From a virus: a stretch of 64,000 nucleotides of DNA. The notes under the pieces were generated by a model. That model was not told the DNA's origin. It searched no databases and worked only from the letters and a program-made list of their open reading frames with translations. Numbering within the stretch: position 1 is the first letter of the stretch; every line of letters begins with the position of its first letter. This document shows, in pieces, positions 18,586 to 27,343 of this stretch. Location of the stretch: positions 55,830 through 119,829 of the IMG/VR virus record IMGVR_UViG_3300045003_000080; one strand, given 5' to 3'. The translations under genes were made by a program, and so were the position numbers.

Positions 18586-20904
18586 GTGGCCACCACGAGC
18601 ACCCCCCAGTGGGCGGCGCGCCACGACGGGATCCTGGGCCAGGCCGACGCCACCGCCCGCGCAGCCGACATCAACCAGCTGCTCGGCACACACAGCGACA
18701 GCCCGGTCTACCAGGGCAACCAGATCGTCACCCCCACCGGACAAGGCGGCACCGACTGGGCGCTCGCGTTCGACACCCTCGACATCGACCAGCCGTTCAC
18801 CATGTCCGGAACCGCCATCGGCCGGGTGACCATCCCTGTCCTGCCGGTCGGCAACGGAGCCGACCTGGTGGTGTCCCTGTGCAACGACAACTCCGGCAAC
18901 CCGGGCGCCGTCATCACCCGCACACGGGTACCCGCGACGTGGATCAACCAGCTCGCAGCCGTAAACGGCATCACCGGGCCCAGCGTCCAGCCACCTTCGA
19001 CGCAGTACACGAACAATGCGCTGGCCGTCGCCCAGTTCAACGCCCTACACCAGGGCACGAGCACGAAGAAGGGATACGCCCCCCCGGCAGCTACGTCGGG
19101 TGGACCGTCGTCCGGTGCGATGAACACGGCTTACGGTAACTACCTGATCTTTGTCGGTGGCGTCATCAACGCAAACACTGCCGTCAGTGGCGTATTCACT
19201 ATCCCCTGCGACACGGCTGGCAACGTCGGGGCGGGCATCCCACAGCCCTCGCTCGTCACCCCGAACGACGGCTCCTGCGGTCTGGTCGTTAGTACGGAGG
19301 CGCCCGACGGGAACCTCTACGTCGTCATGACCGGTGGGGCGACGACGTTCAATGGCTCACCCACAACGGCCACATACACCGCACAGTTCGATGCCTCGTC
19401 GGGTTCGATCTCAGCCTGGTCAGCGCAGGCAGCACTGCCTCAGGCCCTTCAATGGCACGTCATGGCGGCGTGGAATGGGTACGTCTACACGGTCGGTGGC
19501 GGCAGCGCCGGGAACGCGGTCTACTACGGGCAACTGCAGAACGGGCAGATCACCGCGTGGAACACCGGCCCGTCCCTGCCGCAGGCGGCCACGTTCCTGT
19601 ACGCGACGGCGATCAACGCGTTCTTGTTCGCGATCGGTAACGCTGGCGCCGGTACTCAAACGAACGTGTACTACGCCCCGATCAACTCGGACGGGTCGCT
19701 CGGCTCGTGGCAGAACGGCCCGTCACTCCCCTCGTACGGCTGGACCGGCATCCCCGCGCTCAACGCGGACAGCTACGGCATCGTCGCGCAGATCGGCACG
19801 ACCCACCTCATGACGCTGGGCGTGTCCGGGAACGGCCCCGACATCGCGTGGCAGGTGTTCACCGAGCCCGCCCCGTTCGGGGGTGGCTTGTTCTCCGTGC
19901 TGGTGCCGGTGACGTCGGGGCAGTGGCAGTTCTACACCCTGTACGGGTCCACGTACCTCACTGTGCCGATCTACCTGACGCCCCGGATCTCGGTGCCCCT
20001 GCCGGCGACGGGCCTCACCAATAGCGCGACGTACCACATCCTGTTGCAGCAGCCGAACGGCAGCACAGCCGACTACCTACGCACCAGCGTTGACCTGGAC
20101 GCGCTGCCTGGGAATCCGACGCTGAGGACCAGCCCGAAGAACACCTGGACGTGGACGGCGAATCCGACGGCCGGAACCGCGATCCCGATCGGGATCTACG
20201 ACAACAGCAACGGCACCGCTAACGCGAACGGCGCGACGGGCAACAACGTGGTGTGGCACACGTGGCAGGACAACGGGGCGCGGATCACGACCCTGGTGCG
20301 GGCCACCACACCGGACCAGAGGCTGATCGGGATCTGCGAGTCGACGGTGAACCCCACGGCCCTGAACAGCAACACCGGGTTCGAGACGACGATCTCGCCG
20401 TGGACGACGGGCACCGGGACGCTGGTGCGCAGCAACACGCAGGCGTATGAGGGCACGTGGTCAGCGCGGATGACGCCGAACGGCACGAGCGCGAATGTGT
20501 TTTTCCAGTCGGAGAACCTGCCGTGTGTGCCCGGGGTGTCGTACACGGTGACGATGTGGGTGTACGCCGTCAACACGATCACCAGCAACTTCTCGGCGAC
20601 GTTGTTTTGGTACAACGCTGGCGGGACGTTCATTTCCGAGTCGGACAACCTGGTGAGCATCCCGGCGAACACGTGGACGCTGGTGAGTAACACGTTCACC
20701 GCGCCAAGCGGCGCGTATCAGCTCTCGATCAATCCGCGCCAGTCCGGCACGCCCCCGGTCGGCAACGTCTTCTACGTCGACAACGCGTGGGCGTATGAGA
20801 CGTCCGGTGGCGCCCCGAACGCGACGGTGTCGCAGGTCACGTATGCCGGCACGTGGCCGGGGTCGGCGATCTGGCCTGCGACCGGCGTCACCCGACTCGC
20901 GTAG
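18586..20904 (+). CDS. large tail fibre with kelch-like and carbohydrate-binding regions
   Basis: 772 residues, GTG with AAGGAG upstream. N-terminus repeats the DINQLLGTHSDSPVYQGN module. Residues about 240-390 contain blades with GNxxYVV and LGSWQNGPSLP patterns like a kelch or beta-propeller. Residues about 590-745 (NSNTGFETTISPWTTGTG, then a jelly-roll) resemble a CBM4/9-like carbohydrate-binding module. Suggests a glycan-binding receptor protein. Domain names are by pattern, not by search. Confidence 0.75.
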   Translation: MATTSTPQWAARHDGILGQADATARAADINQLLGTHSDSPVYQGNQIVTPTGQGGTDWALAFDTLDIDQPFTMSGTAIGRVTIPVLPVGNGADLVVSLCNDNSGNPGAVITRTRVPATWINQLAAVNGITGPSVQPPSTQYTNNALAVAQFNALHQGTSTKKGYAPPAATSGGPSSGAMNTAYGNYLIFVGGVINANTAVSGVFTIPCDTAGNVGAGIPQPSLVTPNDGSCGLVVSTEAPDGNLYVVMTGGATTFNGSPTTATYTAQFDASSGSISAWSAQAALPQALQWHVMAAWNGYVYTVGGGSAGNAVYYGQLQNGQITAWNTGPSLPQAATFLYATAINAFLFAIGNAGAGTQTNVYYAPINSDGSLGSWQNGPSLPSYGWTGIPALNADSYGIVAQIGTTHLMTLGVSGNGPDIAWQVFTEPAPFGGGLFSVLVPVTSGQWQFYTLYGSTYLTVPIYLTPRISVPLPATGLTNSATYHILLQQPNGSTADYLRTSVDLDALPGNPTLRTSPKNTWTWTANPTAGTAIPIGIYDNSNGTANANGATGNNVVWHTWQDNGARITTLVRATTPDQRLIGICESTVNPTALNSNTGFETTISPWTTGTGTLVRSNTQAYEGTWSARMTPNGTSANVFFQSENLPCVPGVSYTVTMWVYAVNTITSNFSATLFWYNAGGTFISESDNLVSIPANTWTLVSNTFTAPSGAYQLSINPRQSGTPPVGNVFYVDNAWAYETSGGAPNATVSQVTYAGTWPGSAIWPATGVTRLA

Positions 20905-20911
20905 GAGGCGT

Positions 20912-21370
20912 GTGGCGACAACGTTCGAGGCACTGCTGCTTGCGCAGGTGAATTTTGTACTCAATCCGCCACGTTTCCGGGGTTCGATCCTGTCGGCGAC
21001 CGCAATCTCCGTGAGCACGAACATCCCTTATTCCACGATCAGCGAGGACTCCTACGGTGGCTGGAATTCCAGCAACCACTACTGGGTCGTGCCGGTCGCG
21101 GGGCTCTACCACGTAACGATTCAATTCAAATGGAGTGGCACGCCAAGCGCGGCACCATCCCCGGACCTGGTGAAAACCGGCACGAACGCGCTGAACGGCC
21201 CGAACGCGTCGGCCACGACCGCATCGACCGGCGTATCCATTTCGGGGCTCGTTCGGTGCAACGTGGGCGATCAGCTCGCCGCGCAGACACAGGCCGCCAG
21301 CAGTGGTTTCACCACAATCGCCGACCCGTCGGACAACAATTTCATGGAAATTTTCTTCGTTTCGTTGTGA
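20912..21370 (+). CDS. tail fibre protein with C1q/TNF-like trimer domain
   Basis: 152 residues from GTG 20912, with GGAGG upstream. The core VPVAGLYHVTIQFKW and the closing NNFMEIFFVSL resemble the C1q-like jelly-roll found at the tips of phage fibres. Last gene of the tail block; the next gene is on the other strand. Confidence 0.65.
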   Translation: MATTFEALLLAQVNFVLNPPRFRGSILSATAISVSTNIPYSTISEDSYGGWNSSNHYWVVPVAGLYHVTIQFKWSGTPSAAPSPDLVKTGTNALNGPNASATTASTGVSISGLVRCNVGDQLAAQTQAASSGFTTIADPSDNNFMEIFFVSL

Positions 21371-21382
21371 CGGCTCCTGCTG

Positions 21383-21640
21383 TCACCGCGTCCACGGGTC
21401 TCGGCGTATTCCGATACGAGCGCGCACTGCTTCGTAGAGCCAGTACGACCACACGGGCCAGTCGTATGGCTCGGGGACGGGACGGCTTGAGGACCAGCCG
21501 ACGAGAGGCGGCATGATCAGGGCGAGCGCGACAAGGGGGAGGCACGCCGCGCCGAACACGGCAGCCGACGTTGTCGCGCTGGCGAGCAACGTGCCCCACA
21601 GGGCGAGGAACACCCGGTGTGCGGCGAGGCACTTTCGCAT
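21383..21640 (-). CDS. small membrane protein, lysis region
   Basis: 85 residues from ATG 21640, with GGAAGGAG six bases upstream, which picks this start over the longer frame. One or two hydrophobic segments (VFLALWGTLLASATTSAAVF, CLPLVALALIMPPLV), then a polar C-terminal tail with PYDWPVW. It is the only minus gene among lysis genes. It could be a holin-related or superinfection protein; not assignable. Confidence 0.65.
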   Translation of the reverse strand: MRKCLAAHRVFLALWGTLLASATTSAAVFGAACLPLVALALIMPPLVGWSSSRPVPEPYDWPVWSYWLYEAVRARIGIRRDPWTR

Positions 21641-21730
21641 GGCTGCTCCTTCCCTTCGATTCATTCGCACGATAACACCGAGACGCCGAGATCACCGCGT
21701 TTTGTGACAACTCATACGGGGGGTGACGTG

Positions 21731-22216
21731 GTGACTGACGCTGTCCATATCGAGCGCCGCACTCTTCATGAGGCGGTCGCCTATCCGCCACATGCCCCCC
21801 GTGAAACGGATCCGCACTATGGCGTCTTCCGTCACGCCCAACACCACCTCATCCACGTGCTCGGTGTGCCGTGCTGGATCGGTGGGGCGACGCTGGCGCA
21901 GATCAAAGCCGGGCTGTCGCCAGCCCATCGCTGCCACGGGGCGACGCAACTCGAAGCGCATCACGCAGTCGCCGAGTTCGCTGGCCTTTCGGAGATCGAC
22001 TGGCAGAAGGTCGCCAAGGACTTTCCATTAGCAGGGATCCATTCCGACGAGGATTTCCTGAATTTCGCAGAGTCGGAGGGCGGCCTCATGATCATATGCG
22101 ACAAGCATCATCGCGGGCCGAATCACGGAATTCATGCCATTACGTACCCGGCGTGGCTGCTCGACCGGTACGCCCGCGACGACTACGAGTTCCTACCCGA
22201 TCCGGCCGCCACGTGA
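21731..22216 (+). CDS. HNH-like protein (incomplete motif)
   Basis: 161 residues from GTG 21731 (GTG 21728 also possible). Contains LEAHHAVAEFA and, later, IICDKHHRGPNHGIH, which look like the His-His and C...HH parts of an HNH nuclease, but the usual first CxxC is lacking. It lies just before the holin and endolysin genes and overlaps the next gene by four bases. Could be a nuclease or a metal-binding structural relic. Confidence 0.55.
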   Translation: MTDAVHIERRTLHEAVAYPPHAPRETDPHYGVFRHAQHHLIHVLGVPCWIGGATLAQIKAGLSPAHRCHGATQLEAHHAVAEFAGLSEIDWQKVAKDFPLAGIHSDEDFLNFAESEGGLMIICDKHHRGPNHGIHAITYPAWLLDRYARDDYEFLPDPAAT

Positions 22217-22578
22217 ATCTTTTGCGTCGGCTGCCCCGGTGGTTGCGTGTCGCGTTGCTCGGCGCGAATTTCGCGGCGTCGCTCGGGGTGCTGGTCAACT
22301 GGTGGCTGGCCGTGTGGCCGAATCTGGCGGCAGCCTGGTTTCAGACCTCTGCGATAGTCGCGCTCGCGATGCCGCTCAGTGTGTGGGTTGGGCGCGTGCT
22401 CGACACCCATCACGACCGGGTGGCGGCGCACCAGGAACGCGAGCACGCGGCGACACGGCAGCACGTGGAGGAGCGGCTGGCCACGCACGCTGCTGCACAC
22501 GACGAACGCATGGCAGTGATCTCCGACCAGATCGCGGCGTTGCACGCGAAGCTCGACCAGCCGGGAGGTACGCCGTGA
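22213..22578 (+). CDS. membrane protein, likely holin
   Basis: 121 residues from GTG 22213, GTGA overlap with the previous gene. Two hydrophobic helices (residues ~11-33 and ~41-58) follow a basic N-terminus, then a long charged helix (RVLDTHHDRVAAHQEREHAA). Directly upstream of the endolysin with a 4-base overlap, the usual holin position. Confidence 0.65.
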   Translation: MNLLRRLPRWLRVALLGANFAASLGVLVNWWLAVWPNLAAAWFQTSAIVALAMPLSVWVGRVLDTHHDRVAAHQEREHAATRQHVEERLATHAAAHDERMAVISDQIAALHAKLDQPGGTP

Positions 22579-23621
22579 CCGTCACCTTTGGGATCGATAT
22601 CGCGTCGTACGAGGCGGGGGAGGTGCTCAGCGAGGTCCATAGCGAGGGGTTCACTTTCGCGTATGTGAAAGCGACTCAGGGCACGAGCTACGTTGACCCG
22701 TACTTCGCGGGGTGGGCGGCCGGCCCAGGCGGCCTGATCTTCATCCCGTACCACTACGTCACCACCGAGGACCCGGGGGCGCAGGCACGGTTCTTCCGGA
22801 GCGTTGCCGGGCCGGTGCCGGCAGTGATGCTCGACGTGGAGCAGGGCGCGCCCACGACCGGCGCCGGGGTGCTCGCGGTGATCGACGCGTTCACGGTGCT
22901 CGGCTACGTCGTCGACGTGTATCTGCCTCGCTGGTACTGGGCGCAGATCGGGTCACCCGATATGACGACGTGGCCGGTGCGTAACCTCATCGCCAGCGAC
23001 TACCCGAGCACCCAATCGGGGTACGCCTTCGACCTGTACCCGGGCGACGACTACAAGGGGTGGGCGGCGTACGGGAACAAGACGCCGGCGATTCTACAGT
23101 TCACCGACGCCGCCAAGGTGGGCGGGCAGCTCGTCGACGCGAACGCCGCGTCAGCGTCGGCGCGGTTCCTGACCCTACCGCCACCAGCGCCCCCGGTCGT
23201 CTCCGACGTGCCCCCCGGGTGGGCGGCAACCGTCGCGACGGTGCAGGCGCAGCTCAACCGGTGGCCGTTTTCTCCGGTGCTCGTCGTCGACGACGTGCTG
23301 GGCCCGAAAACTGACGCAGCCGTCAGGGTGTTTCAACACGCAGCCGGGATCACCGTGGACGGGATCGCCGGCCCGCAAACCGTGCGCCGGGTCACCGCCT
23401 GGTACGACCCGACCCGGCCACCCCTACAGCAGGGCGCGACCGGGTCGGCTGTGTCGTGGTTGCAGGCGGAGCTGAACCGGACGATCAGCGCCGGGCTCGT
23501 CGTTGACGGCGTGTTCGGACCCGTGACGCTTGCAGAAGTCGACCGTTTCCAGGCGGTGCGGGGCCTGGTCGCCGACGGGCTCGTTGGCCGCATCACAAAC
23601 GCTGCCGTGCAGATCCCTTAG
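22575..23621 (+). CDS. endolysin: GH25 lysozyme plus two peptidoglycan-binding domains
   Basis: 348 residues from GTG 22575. N-terminal domain begins GIDIASYEAG and contains FAYVKATQG and MLDVEQG, the GH25 (N-acetylmuramidase) signature; the DVE pair supplies catalytic acids. The usual TEG is TQG here, a minor change. Residues ~220-275 and ~290-348 are two PG_binding_1 repeats (VDGIAGPQTVRRV, VDGVFGPVTLAEV). No signal peptide, so release depends on a holin. Confidence 0.9.
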   Translation: MTVTFGIDIASYEAGEVLSEVHSEGFTFAYVKATQGTSYVDPYFAGWAAGPGGLIFIPYHYVTTEDPGAQARFFRSVAGPVPAVMLDVEQGAPTTGAGVLAVIDAFTVLGYVVDVYLPRWYWAQIGSPDMTTWPVRNLIASDYPSTQSGYAFDLYPGDDYKGWAAYGNKTPAILQFTDAAKVGGQLVDANAASASARFLTLPPPAPPVVSDVPPGWAATVATVQAQLNRWPFSPVLVVDDVLGPKTDAAVRVFQHAAGITVDGIAGPQTVRRVTAWYDPTRPPLQQGATGSAVSWLQAELNRTISAGLVVDGVFGPVTLAEVDRFQAVRGLVADGLVGRITNAAVQIP

Positions 23622-23642
23622 CCGACACGTGGGAGGAAACGT

Positions 23643-24092
23643 GTGCGTGGTCGTCGCCTGCAAGGGCTTGGACACATCTTTCGGCAACAACCGTACGAGG
23701 TCGCGTTCGCGCTCGCGTGTTTGAGCGCGCTGTGGGCGTTGCGCGCAGGCAGTGGCTCGGGTGCGGTGGCCCGGGTCCTGCCGCATTGGGGTTTGGTCGC
23801 GACCGACCTGGTGCTCGCTGCTGGTGGCGCGTTGACCCTGTTCGGGCTGGTGGTGGCCGGGTCGACGCTTGATGATGTGCGCCGGGTTCTGGGGCGCCGG
23901 GTGGAGCAGGGCGGCCAGTTCCTGATCGCGGGTGTGTTCGCGGCGACGGCGATCGTGGTGTATTCGCTCGGGTCGGTCGGCACGGTCCCGGGTGCGGTGT
24001 ATACGGCGCTCGCTGCTGCGTCGGCGACCCGGGCTGCGATGATCGGGCACACGTTCGCGCAGGCCGGCCGGGATCGGACGGACCTGGGATGA
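23643..24092 (+). CDS. multi-pass membrane protein, lysis region
   Basis: 149 residues from GTG 23643 with GGGAGGAAAC upstream. Three to four hydrophobic segments (EVAFALACLSALWALRA, LVLAAGGALTLFGLVVAG, FLIAGVFAATAIVVYSLG). The start of the next gene overlaps its stop (ATGA). A second holin/antiholin is plausible from context. Confidence 0.65.
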   Translation: MRGRRLQGLGHIFRQQPYEVAFALACLSALWALRAGSGSGAVARVLPHWGLVATDLVLAAGGALTLFGLVVAGSTLDDVRRVLGRRVEQGGQFLIAGVFAATAIVVYSLGSVGTVPGAVYTALAAASATRAAMIGHTFAQAGRDRTDLG

Positions 24093-24523
24093 ACGCCACA
24101 GAGTTGAGCGCCTATGCGGCGCTGATCCTTGCGGTTGTGAGCGCCACGATGAGTGTGTATAGGGGTTGGCGTAAACGGATTCAGGACGCTGCTCAGCAGC
24201 CTTTTTTGGTGGGTAACGCGGCGATCGAGGAAGCGCAGACGGCTTTACGCCTTAAGAATGACAGGTTGGCGGAACTCACCGAGTCGGAGGCGCGGCTGCG
24301 TGTCGCCCTGGCGGAGGCGAAAGGGACGGCTGAGGCGCAGCAGCAGCAGATCGTCGAACTCCAGTCGCGGCTGTACCAGGTGGATGCGACGAACCGGGAG
24401 TTGCAGGTGCGGGCGGAGGCGGCTGAGCGTCGGGAGCAGGAGCAGGTGTCGCGTATCGCGACGTTGGAGCGTGATATCGCGGATTTGCGGGTGAAGCTCG
24501 CGCTGCAGAACCCGGGCTACTGA
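24089..24523 (+). CDS. membrane-anchored coiled-coil protein, possible spanin-like
   Basis: 144 residues. One N-terminal transmembrane helix (AYAALILAVVSATMSVYRG) then a long uninterrupted coiled coil from ~residue 45 to the end (heptads in LKNDRLAELTESEARLRVAL). End of the lysis operon. Such anchored coiled coils could act in envelope disruption or DNA-injection; function inferred. Confidence 0.65.
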   Translation: MNATELSAYAALILAVVSATMSVYRGWRKRIQDAAQQPFLVGNAAIEEAQTALRLKNDRLAELTESEARLRVALAEAKGTAEAQQQQIVELQSRLYQVDATNRELQVRAEAAERREQEQVSRIATLERDIADLRVKLALQNPGY

Positions 24524-24548
24524 GCACGCTGTAAGTGGGCTGGTTACC

Positions 24549-24572
24549 GTGCCGGGGCCGTAGCCCCGGCAC
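24549..24572. terminator. bidirectional hairpin between convergent genes
   Basis: A perfect 10-bp stem (24549-24558 with 24563-24572) with loop CGTA lies between the end of the plus lysis operon and the minus cassette. Without a clear T-run on either strand it may terminate weakly in both directions. Confidence 0.55.
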
Positions 24573-24574
24573 CC

Positions 24575-24664
24575 CTGCCAAGCCGTGCCCGGCCATGCCC
24601 CGCCAAGCCGCGCCGCGCTCTGCCGAGCCCAGTCCTGCCACGCTGGGGCGGGCCCCGCCACGTC
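24575..24664. repeat. pentanucleotide array (NNGCC)n, copy 1
   Basis: About 18 consecutive 5-base units of form NNGCC (ctgcc aagcc gtgcc cggcc ...), imperfect in the last third. A matching array occurs at 25873-25987. Together they bracket the two minus-strand genes 24708-25846. Confidence 0.75.
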
Positions 24665-24707
24665 GCGATCTAGTGCACTCACATTGTACTAACGTGCGTG
24701 GCCATGT

Positions 24708-25256
24708 TCAGACCCTCTGATCAAAGCGTGTTTCAAGGCGTTCGAGCCGGGCCAGGATCTCGGTGCGTTCTTCGGCTGTGCGCTCGTTTTCGCCTCGGAT
24801 CGCGGTGACTGCCGTTTCGAGGTTTCGCTGGCGGACGTCCAGGCTGCGAATGGCGTCAGCCTGACGCTGGAATGCGGCAGCCACTACTTCCAGTAGGTTA
24901 CGCACTCCCGGGTCGGCCCCCGTTAGGTCGACCCGGGTAGCGACTTCGTGTCCTTCGCGAACTGCAAGGGCGGCGCGGCCTTGTTGCTTGCGGGCGAGCC
25001 GTAGGTGACCTACCGCGTCGACGACGCGGTATCCCTTGTCACGTACAACCTCTATCGCGTGGTGGTCCTGTTGTAACAACTCCCGTTTGGCCCGGCGCAT
25101 CGGCCCTTGGATCGTGGGCCGGTCCCGAATTGGGTCCACGCCCAGAGCATCCCCGAGCGCCTCGTAACTCAGCACCTCGTTGACAGGAGTCTCTCGCAGA
25201 AGGTCATAGATGATGCGCCAACGCGCCAGCTCCCCGGTGGCTTGGAACGGGGACAT
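24708..25256 (-). CDS. putative DNA-binding protein with winged-helix start and coiled coil
   Basis: 182 residues; ATG 25256 overlaps the stop of the upstream gene (ATGA). The first ~80 residues contain a helix-turn-helix-like segment (NEVLSYEALGDALGVDP) with basic RRAKRELLQQ, then a C-terminal coiled coil (SLDVRQRNLETAVTAIRGEN). A regulator or nucleoprotein role fits. No named family. Confidence 0.7.
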   Translation of the reverse strand: MSPFQATGELARWRIIYDLLRETPVNEVLSYEALGDALGVDPIRDRPTIQGPMRRAKRELLQQDHHAIEVVRDKGYRVVDAVGHLRLARKQQGRAALAVREGHEVATRVDLTGADPGVRNLLEVVAAAFQRQADAIRSLDVRQRNLETAVTAIRGENERTAEERTEILARLERLETRFDQRV

Positions 25257-25846
25257 CACCGGTACTCGATTTCCGCCACGTAGGTGCCATTCTGTGGGCG
25301 CCAGTCGCCCAGTCCCACGTAAGCGCCAGCAGTGTCGGCGATGCGCTCGATTTCGTGCTTGTCAAGGACGGACGGATCGAACTGGCCCTCGACGTCGGTC
25401 GCCCACTGCGAGAAGCGGGCGCGGCATCGAACGGTCCGTGCGCTGTTGACTTTCACCACCTTGACGAACCGGAAGTTCTCGTTTTCCCAGAGCTTTTCAG
25501 GGTCGCGCGACCCAGGGTACGAAATCGGGTTGACGACGGTGTTGATCAGAAGGCCCGCCTTGACCTTCTCGCCTAGCTTGTGTTTCTTCGCGCCGTCGTA
25601 GAGCGAGCGCCATATGTTTTCCCCCGGCAGGTATGGGCCAGCGTCCGGGTCAGTGTAGAGCGAGCCTAAGAACTCAAGGTAGGCGATCTCCTCGTAGTTT
25701 TCCTCAGTCTTCGACCGCTTTGACGTGCGGGCTTTAAGCGCCTTCGCGGCCGGGTCGAGGGGGTTGGCGAGTCGGCCATTGTGCATCAGGAGCTGGCGCG
25801 TGCCTTCAATGTGGAGCGTGAATTTCTGCGTTTGGAATGTGTGCAT
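25256..25846 (-). CDS. conserved phage protein, unknown
   Basis: 196 residues from ATG 25846 (MHTFQTQKF); the longer frame upstream runs into the pentamer array. Mixed alpha/beta with LYTDPDAGPYLPGENIWRSL and a terminal GLGDWRPQNGTYVAEIEYR. The G-x-G-D-W-R-P ending resembles a family of phage proteins whose role is not known; some similarity to RAMP-type folds can only be guessed. Co-transcribed with 24708. Confidence 0.65.
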   Translation of the reverse strand: MHTFQTQKFTLHIEGTRQLLMHNGRLANPLDPAAKALKARTSKRSKTEENYEEIAYLEFLGSLYTDPDAGPYLPGENIWRSLYDGAKKHKLGEKVKAGLLINTVVNPISYPGSRDPEKLWENENFRFVKVVKVNSARTVRCRARFSQWATDVEGQFDPSVLDKHEIERIADTAGAYVGLGDWRPQNGTYVAEIEYR

Positions 25847-25872
25847 GGGTGAGCCATTCGTCGGGATTAGTG

Positions 25873-25987
25873 TTGCCCCGCCTTGCCAAGCCACGCTAAG
25901 CCGGACCTTGTTCTGCCAAGCCGAGCCTAGCCGTGCCTAACCTAGCCGGGCCGGGCGTTGCCTGGCCAGGCCGCGCCAGGTGCTGCC
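25873..25987. repeat. pentanucleotide array (NNGCC)n, copy 2
   Basis: About 23 consecutive 5-base units (ttgcc ccgcc ttgcc aagcc ... ctgcc) upstream of the minus gene at 25846. On the minus transcript it would read GGCNN in the 5' leader. Same period and consensus as the array at 24575. Confidence 0.75.
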
Positions 25988-26132
25988 CACCAGAGCTGTG
26001 GGCTAGAAAGACGATAGCGTGGACCGTTTGTTCATGCAAACACGTAGATAAATCATCTGATAATACAGCGCGATGTTGAGTAGAACGGCAATGCATTGTT
26101 TTGCTGGGTGGTGCGAGTGATCCACATGTGTT
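25988..26132. other. divergent intergenic region, no gene
   Basis: AT-richer than its surroundings. It should hold the promoter for the minus cassette and for the plus gene at 26145. The stretch AAATCATCTGATAATACAG shares TCATCTGATA with 41301-41310. No coding region seen. Confidence 0.5.
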
Positions 26133-26138
26133 TACAAT
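26133..26138 (+). promoter_or_regulatory. -10 element of a leaderless-type promoter
   Basis: TACAAT ends seven bases before ATG 26145, so transcription would start at or next to the start codon. There is no ribosome-binding site. No good -35 is visible. Confidence 0.55.
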
Positions 26139-26144
26139 AAGCAC

Positions 26145-26342
26145 ATGGATACTATTGTCACGCGGCGCAGTGGCACTCCCGACGAAGCCGTCGAGGTCGC
26201 CATGTTCTCCGACGGTGTCGCTTTGCTCGACACGAAACAGGGCGGCTCGGGTGCGCTGTGGTTTAACCCCGCCACGTTCGCCCAGTTCGTCCGCGACGTT
26301 AAAGAAGGCAAATACGATCCGGTTCCGTCCGTTAATGGCTAA
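26145..26342 (+). CDS. DUF397-like small protein
   Basis: 65 residues, ATG with no ribosome site (see promoter at 26133). The pattern EVAMFSDGVALLDTKQGGSG and the end FNPATFAQFVRDVKEGKYD match DUF397, a small Streptomyces-type protein usually encoded beside an XRE/DUF5753 regulator. Here it stands alone; a DUF5753 gene lies 35 kb away at 61776. Confidence 0.75.
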   Translation: MDTIVTRRSGTPDEAVEVAMFSDGVALLDTKQGGSGALWFNPATFAQFVRDVKEGKYDPVPSVNG

Positions 26343-26384
26343 GGCGCCGTCCCACCCCCACGGGGGTCGGGGCGGCGCCTTTTT
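26341..26384 (+). terminator. rho-independent terminator
   Basis: A strong stem (26341-26349 with 26373-26381) enclosing a second C/G stem, followed by TTTTT. Ends the DUF397-like transcript and stands between it and the minus genes. Confidence 0.85.
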
Positions 26385-26394
26385 CGTTTTCCCG

Positions 26395-26913
26395 CTAGTT
26401 CGCACCCACGGGCACGGCAACGCGCTTGGGGGACACGGGCCGGGTTGCCATGTAATGGGCGAAAACCCACAGGCCCATAGTGCCGATACTTCCGATCACG
26501 CCAGCCACCAGCCGATTGGGCGACGGGACGGCGAGGGTGTGGATGGGGTAGAGAAACTGGGCCGTGACGGACAGGACAACGAAGGCCGCGTAGAGGATGT
26601 CCAACGTGATGGCGGCGCGGGCCCAGCCCGGACGCACCACGAGCATGCCGCTACGACGGGGAGCCCGTACGGCCTTGTCGACGAAGTCAAGGGGATCACG
26701 GCCCCCTCGCGCAGCACGAGCCCCCGTGTAGACGACAGCGAGCGCGGCGAAGCAAGCCAGTATTGCGAGCGGAGCCGCGAATATATGCTGGATCAGGCCC
26801 AAGGTCGCCGCGACAGCCATGAAGAGGTGCGCGTAAGCACACCAACGGTGCGGGCACATGCGGGTGGGGGAGTGGCGGTGCTCGGTGATGGTCAGCTCCC
26901 TTCCGGTCGGCAC
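26395..26913 (-). CDS. membrane protein, four predicted helices
   Basis: 172 residues from GTG 26913; a CTG or the ATG at residue 19 (MCPHRW) are alternatives because a SD-like AAGGGAG lies inside the frame. Hydrophobic segments at about residues 30-45, 48-62, 105-120 and 135-152. Unknown function; it closes the minus accessory operon on its 3' side. Confidence 0.6.
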   Translation of the reverse strand: MPTGRELTITEHRHSPTRMCPHRWCAYAHLFMAVAATLGLIQHIFAAPLAILACFAALAVVYTGARAARGGRDPLDFVDKAVRAPRRSGMLVVRPGWARAAITLDILYAAFVVLSVTAQFLYPIHTLAVPSPNRLVAGVIGSIGTMGLWVFAHYMATRPVSPKRVAVPVGAN

Positions 26914-26929
26914 GCCTATTCGTCGTACT

Positions 26930-27343
26930 TTACCAGCGATCCCAGAGTGCTTGGTGTCGGTGGCGGCCTTCGGGTTCGAGTAGTTCGTCGAGGTCTTCGC
27001 CGGCGCGGTGGAGTTTGGCGGCGTCGCGGGTGTATTGGCGGGCTGCTGTGCGTAGGCCGCCTTCGAATTGGTTGGACCATGAGCGCCAGCCGCGTAGTCC
27101 TCCGTGTCCCCAGGTGTAGGGCCAGCCGCCCCAGTCGGGGGTGCGGTGGGCGAGGAGCTGGGGGACGCGTTTGCAGCCGGCGTAGTAGCGGAGGTCGTAG
27201 ATGACGTTCGAGATGATCCGTTCGTCTTCAGCGAGCCCGTCGCTGTTGATGTTCTCGCCGCGCCGCCACCAGTAAGCGGGGCGGATGCGGGTGGTGCGGA
27301 CGTTCCAGTGGTTGTATGGGGTGTGGTTGACGCTGCGTGCCAT
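26930..27343 (-). CDS. Trp/Tyr/Arg-rich protein, unknown
   Basis: 137 residues from ATG 27343 (MARSVNHTPYNHW), with GAAAGGG upstream. High Trp content (YWWRRG, DWGGWPYTWGHGG) and a charged helical C-terminus. Very basic N-terminal half. I do not recognise the family. Confidence 0.65.
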   Translation of the reverse strand: MARSVNHTPYNHWNVRTTRIRPAYWWRRGENINSDGLAEDERIISNVIYDLRYYAGCKRVPQLLAHRTPDWGGWPYTWGHGGLRGWRSWSNQFEGGLRTAARQYTRDAAKLHRAGEDLDELLEPEGRHRHQALWDRW

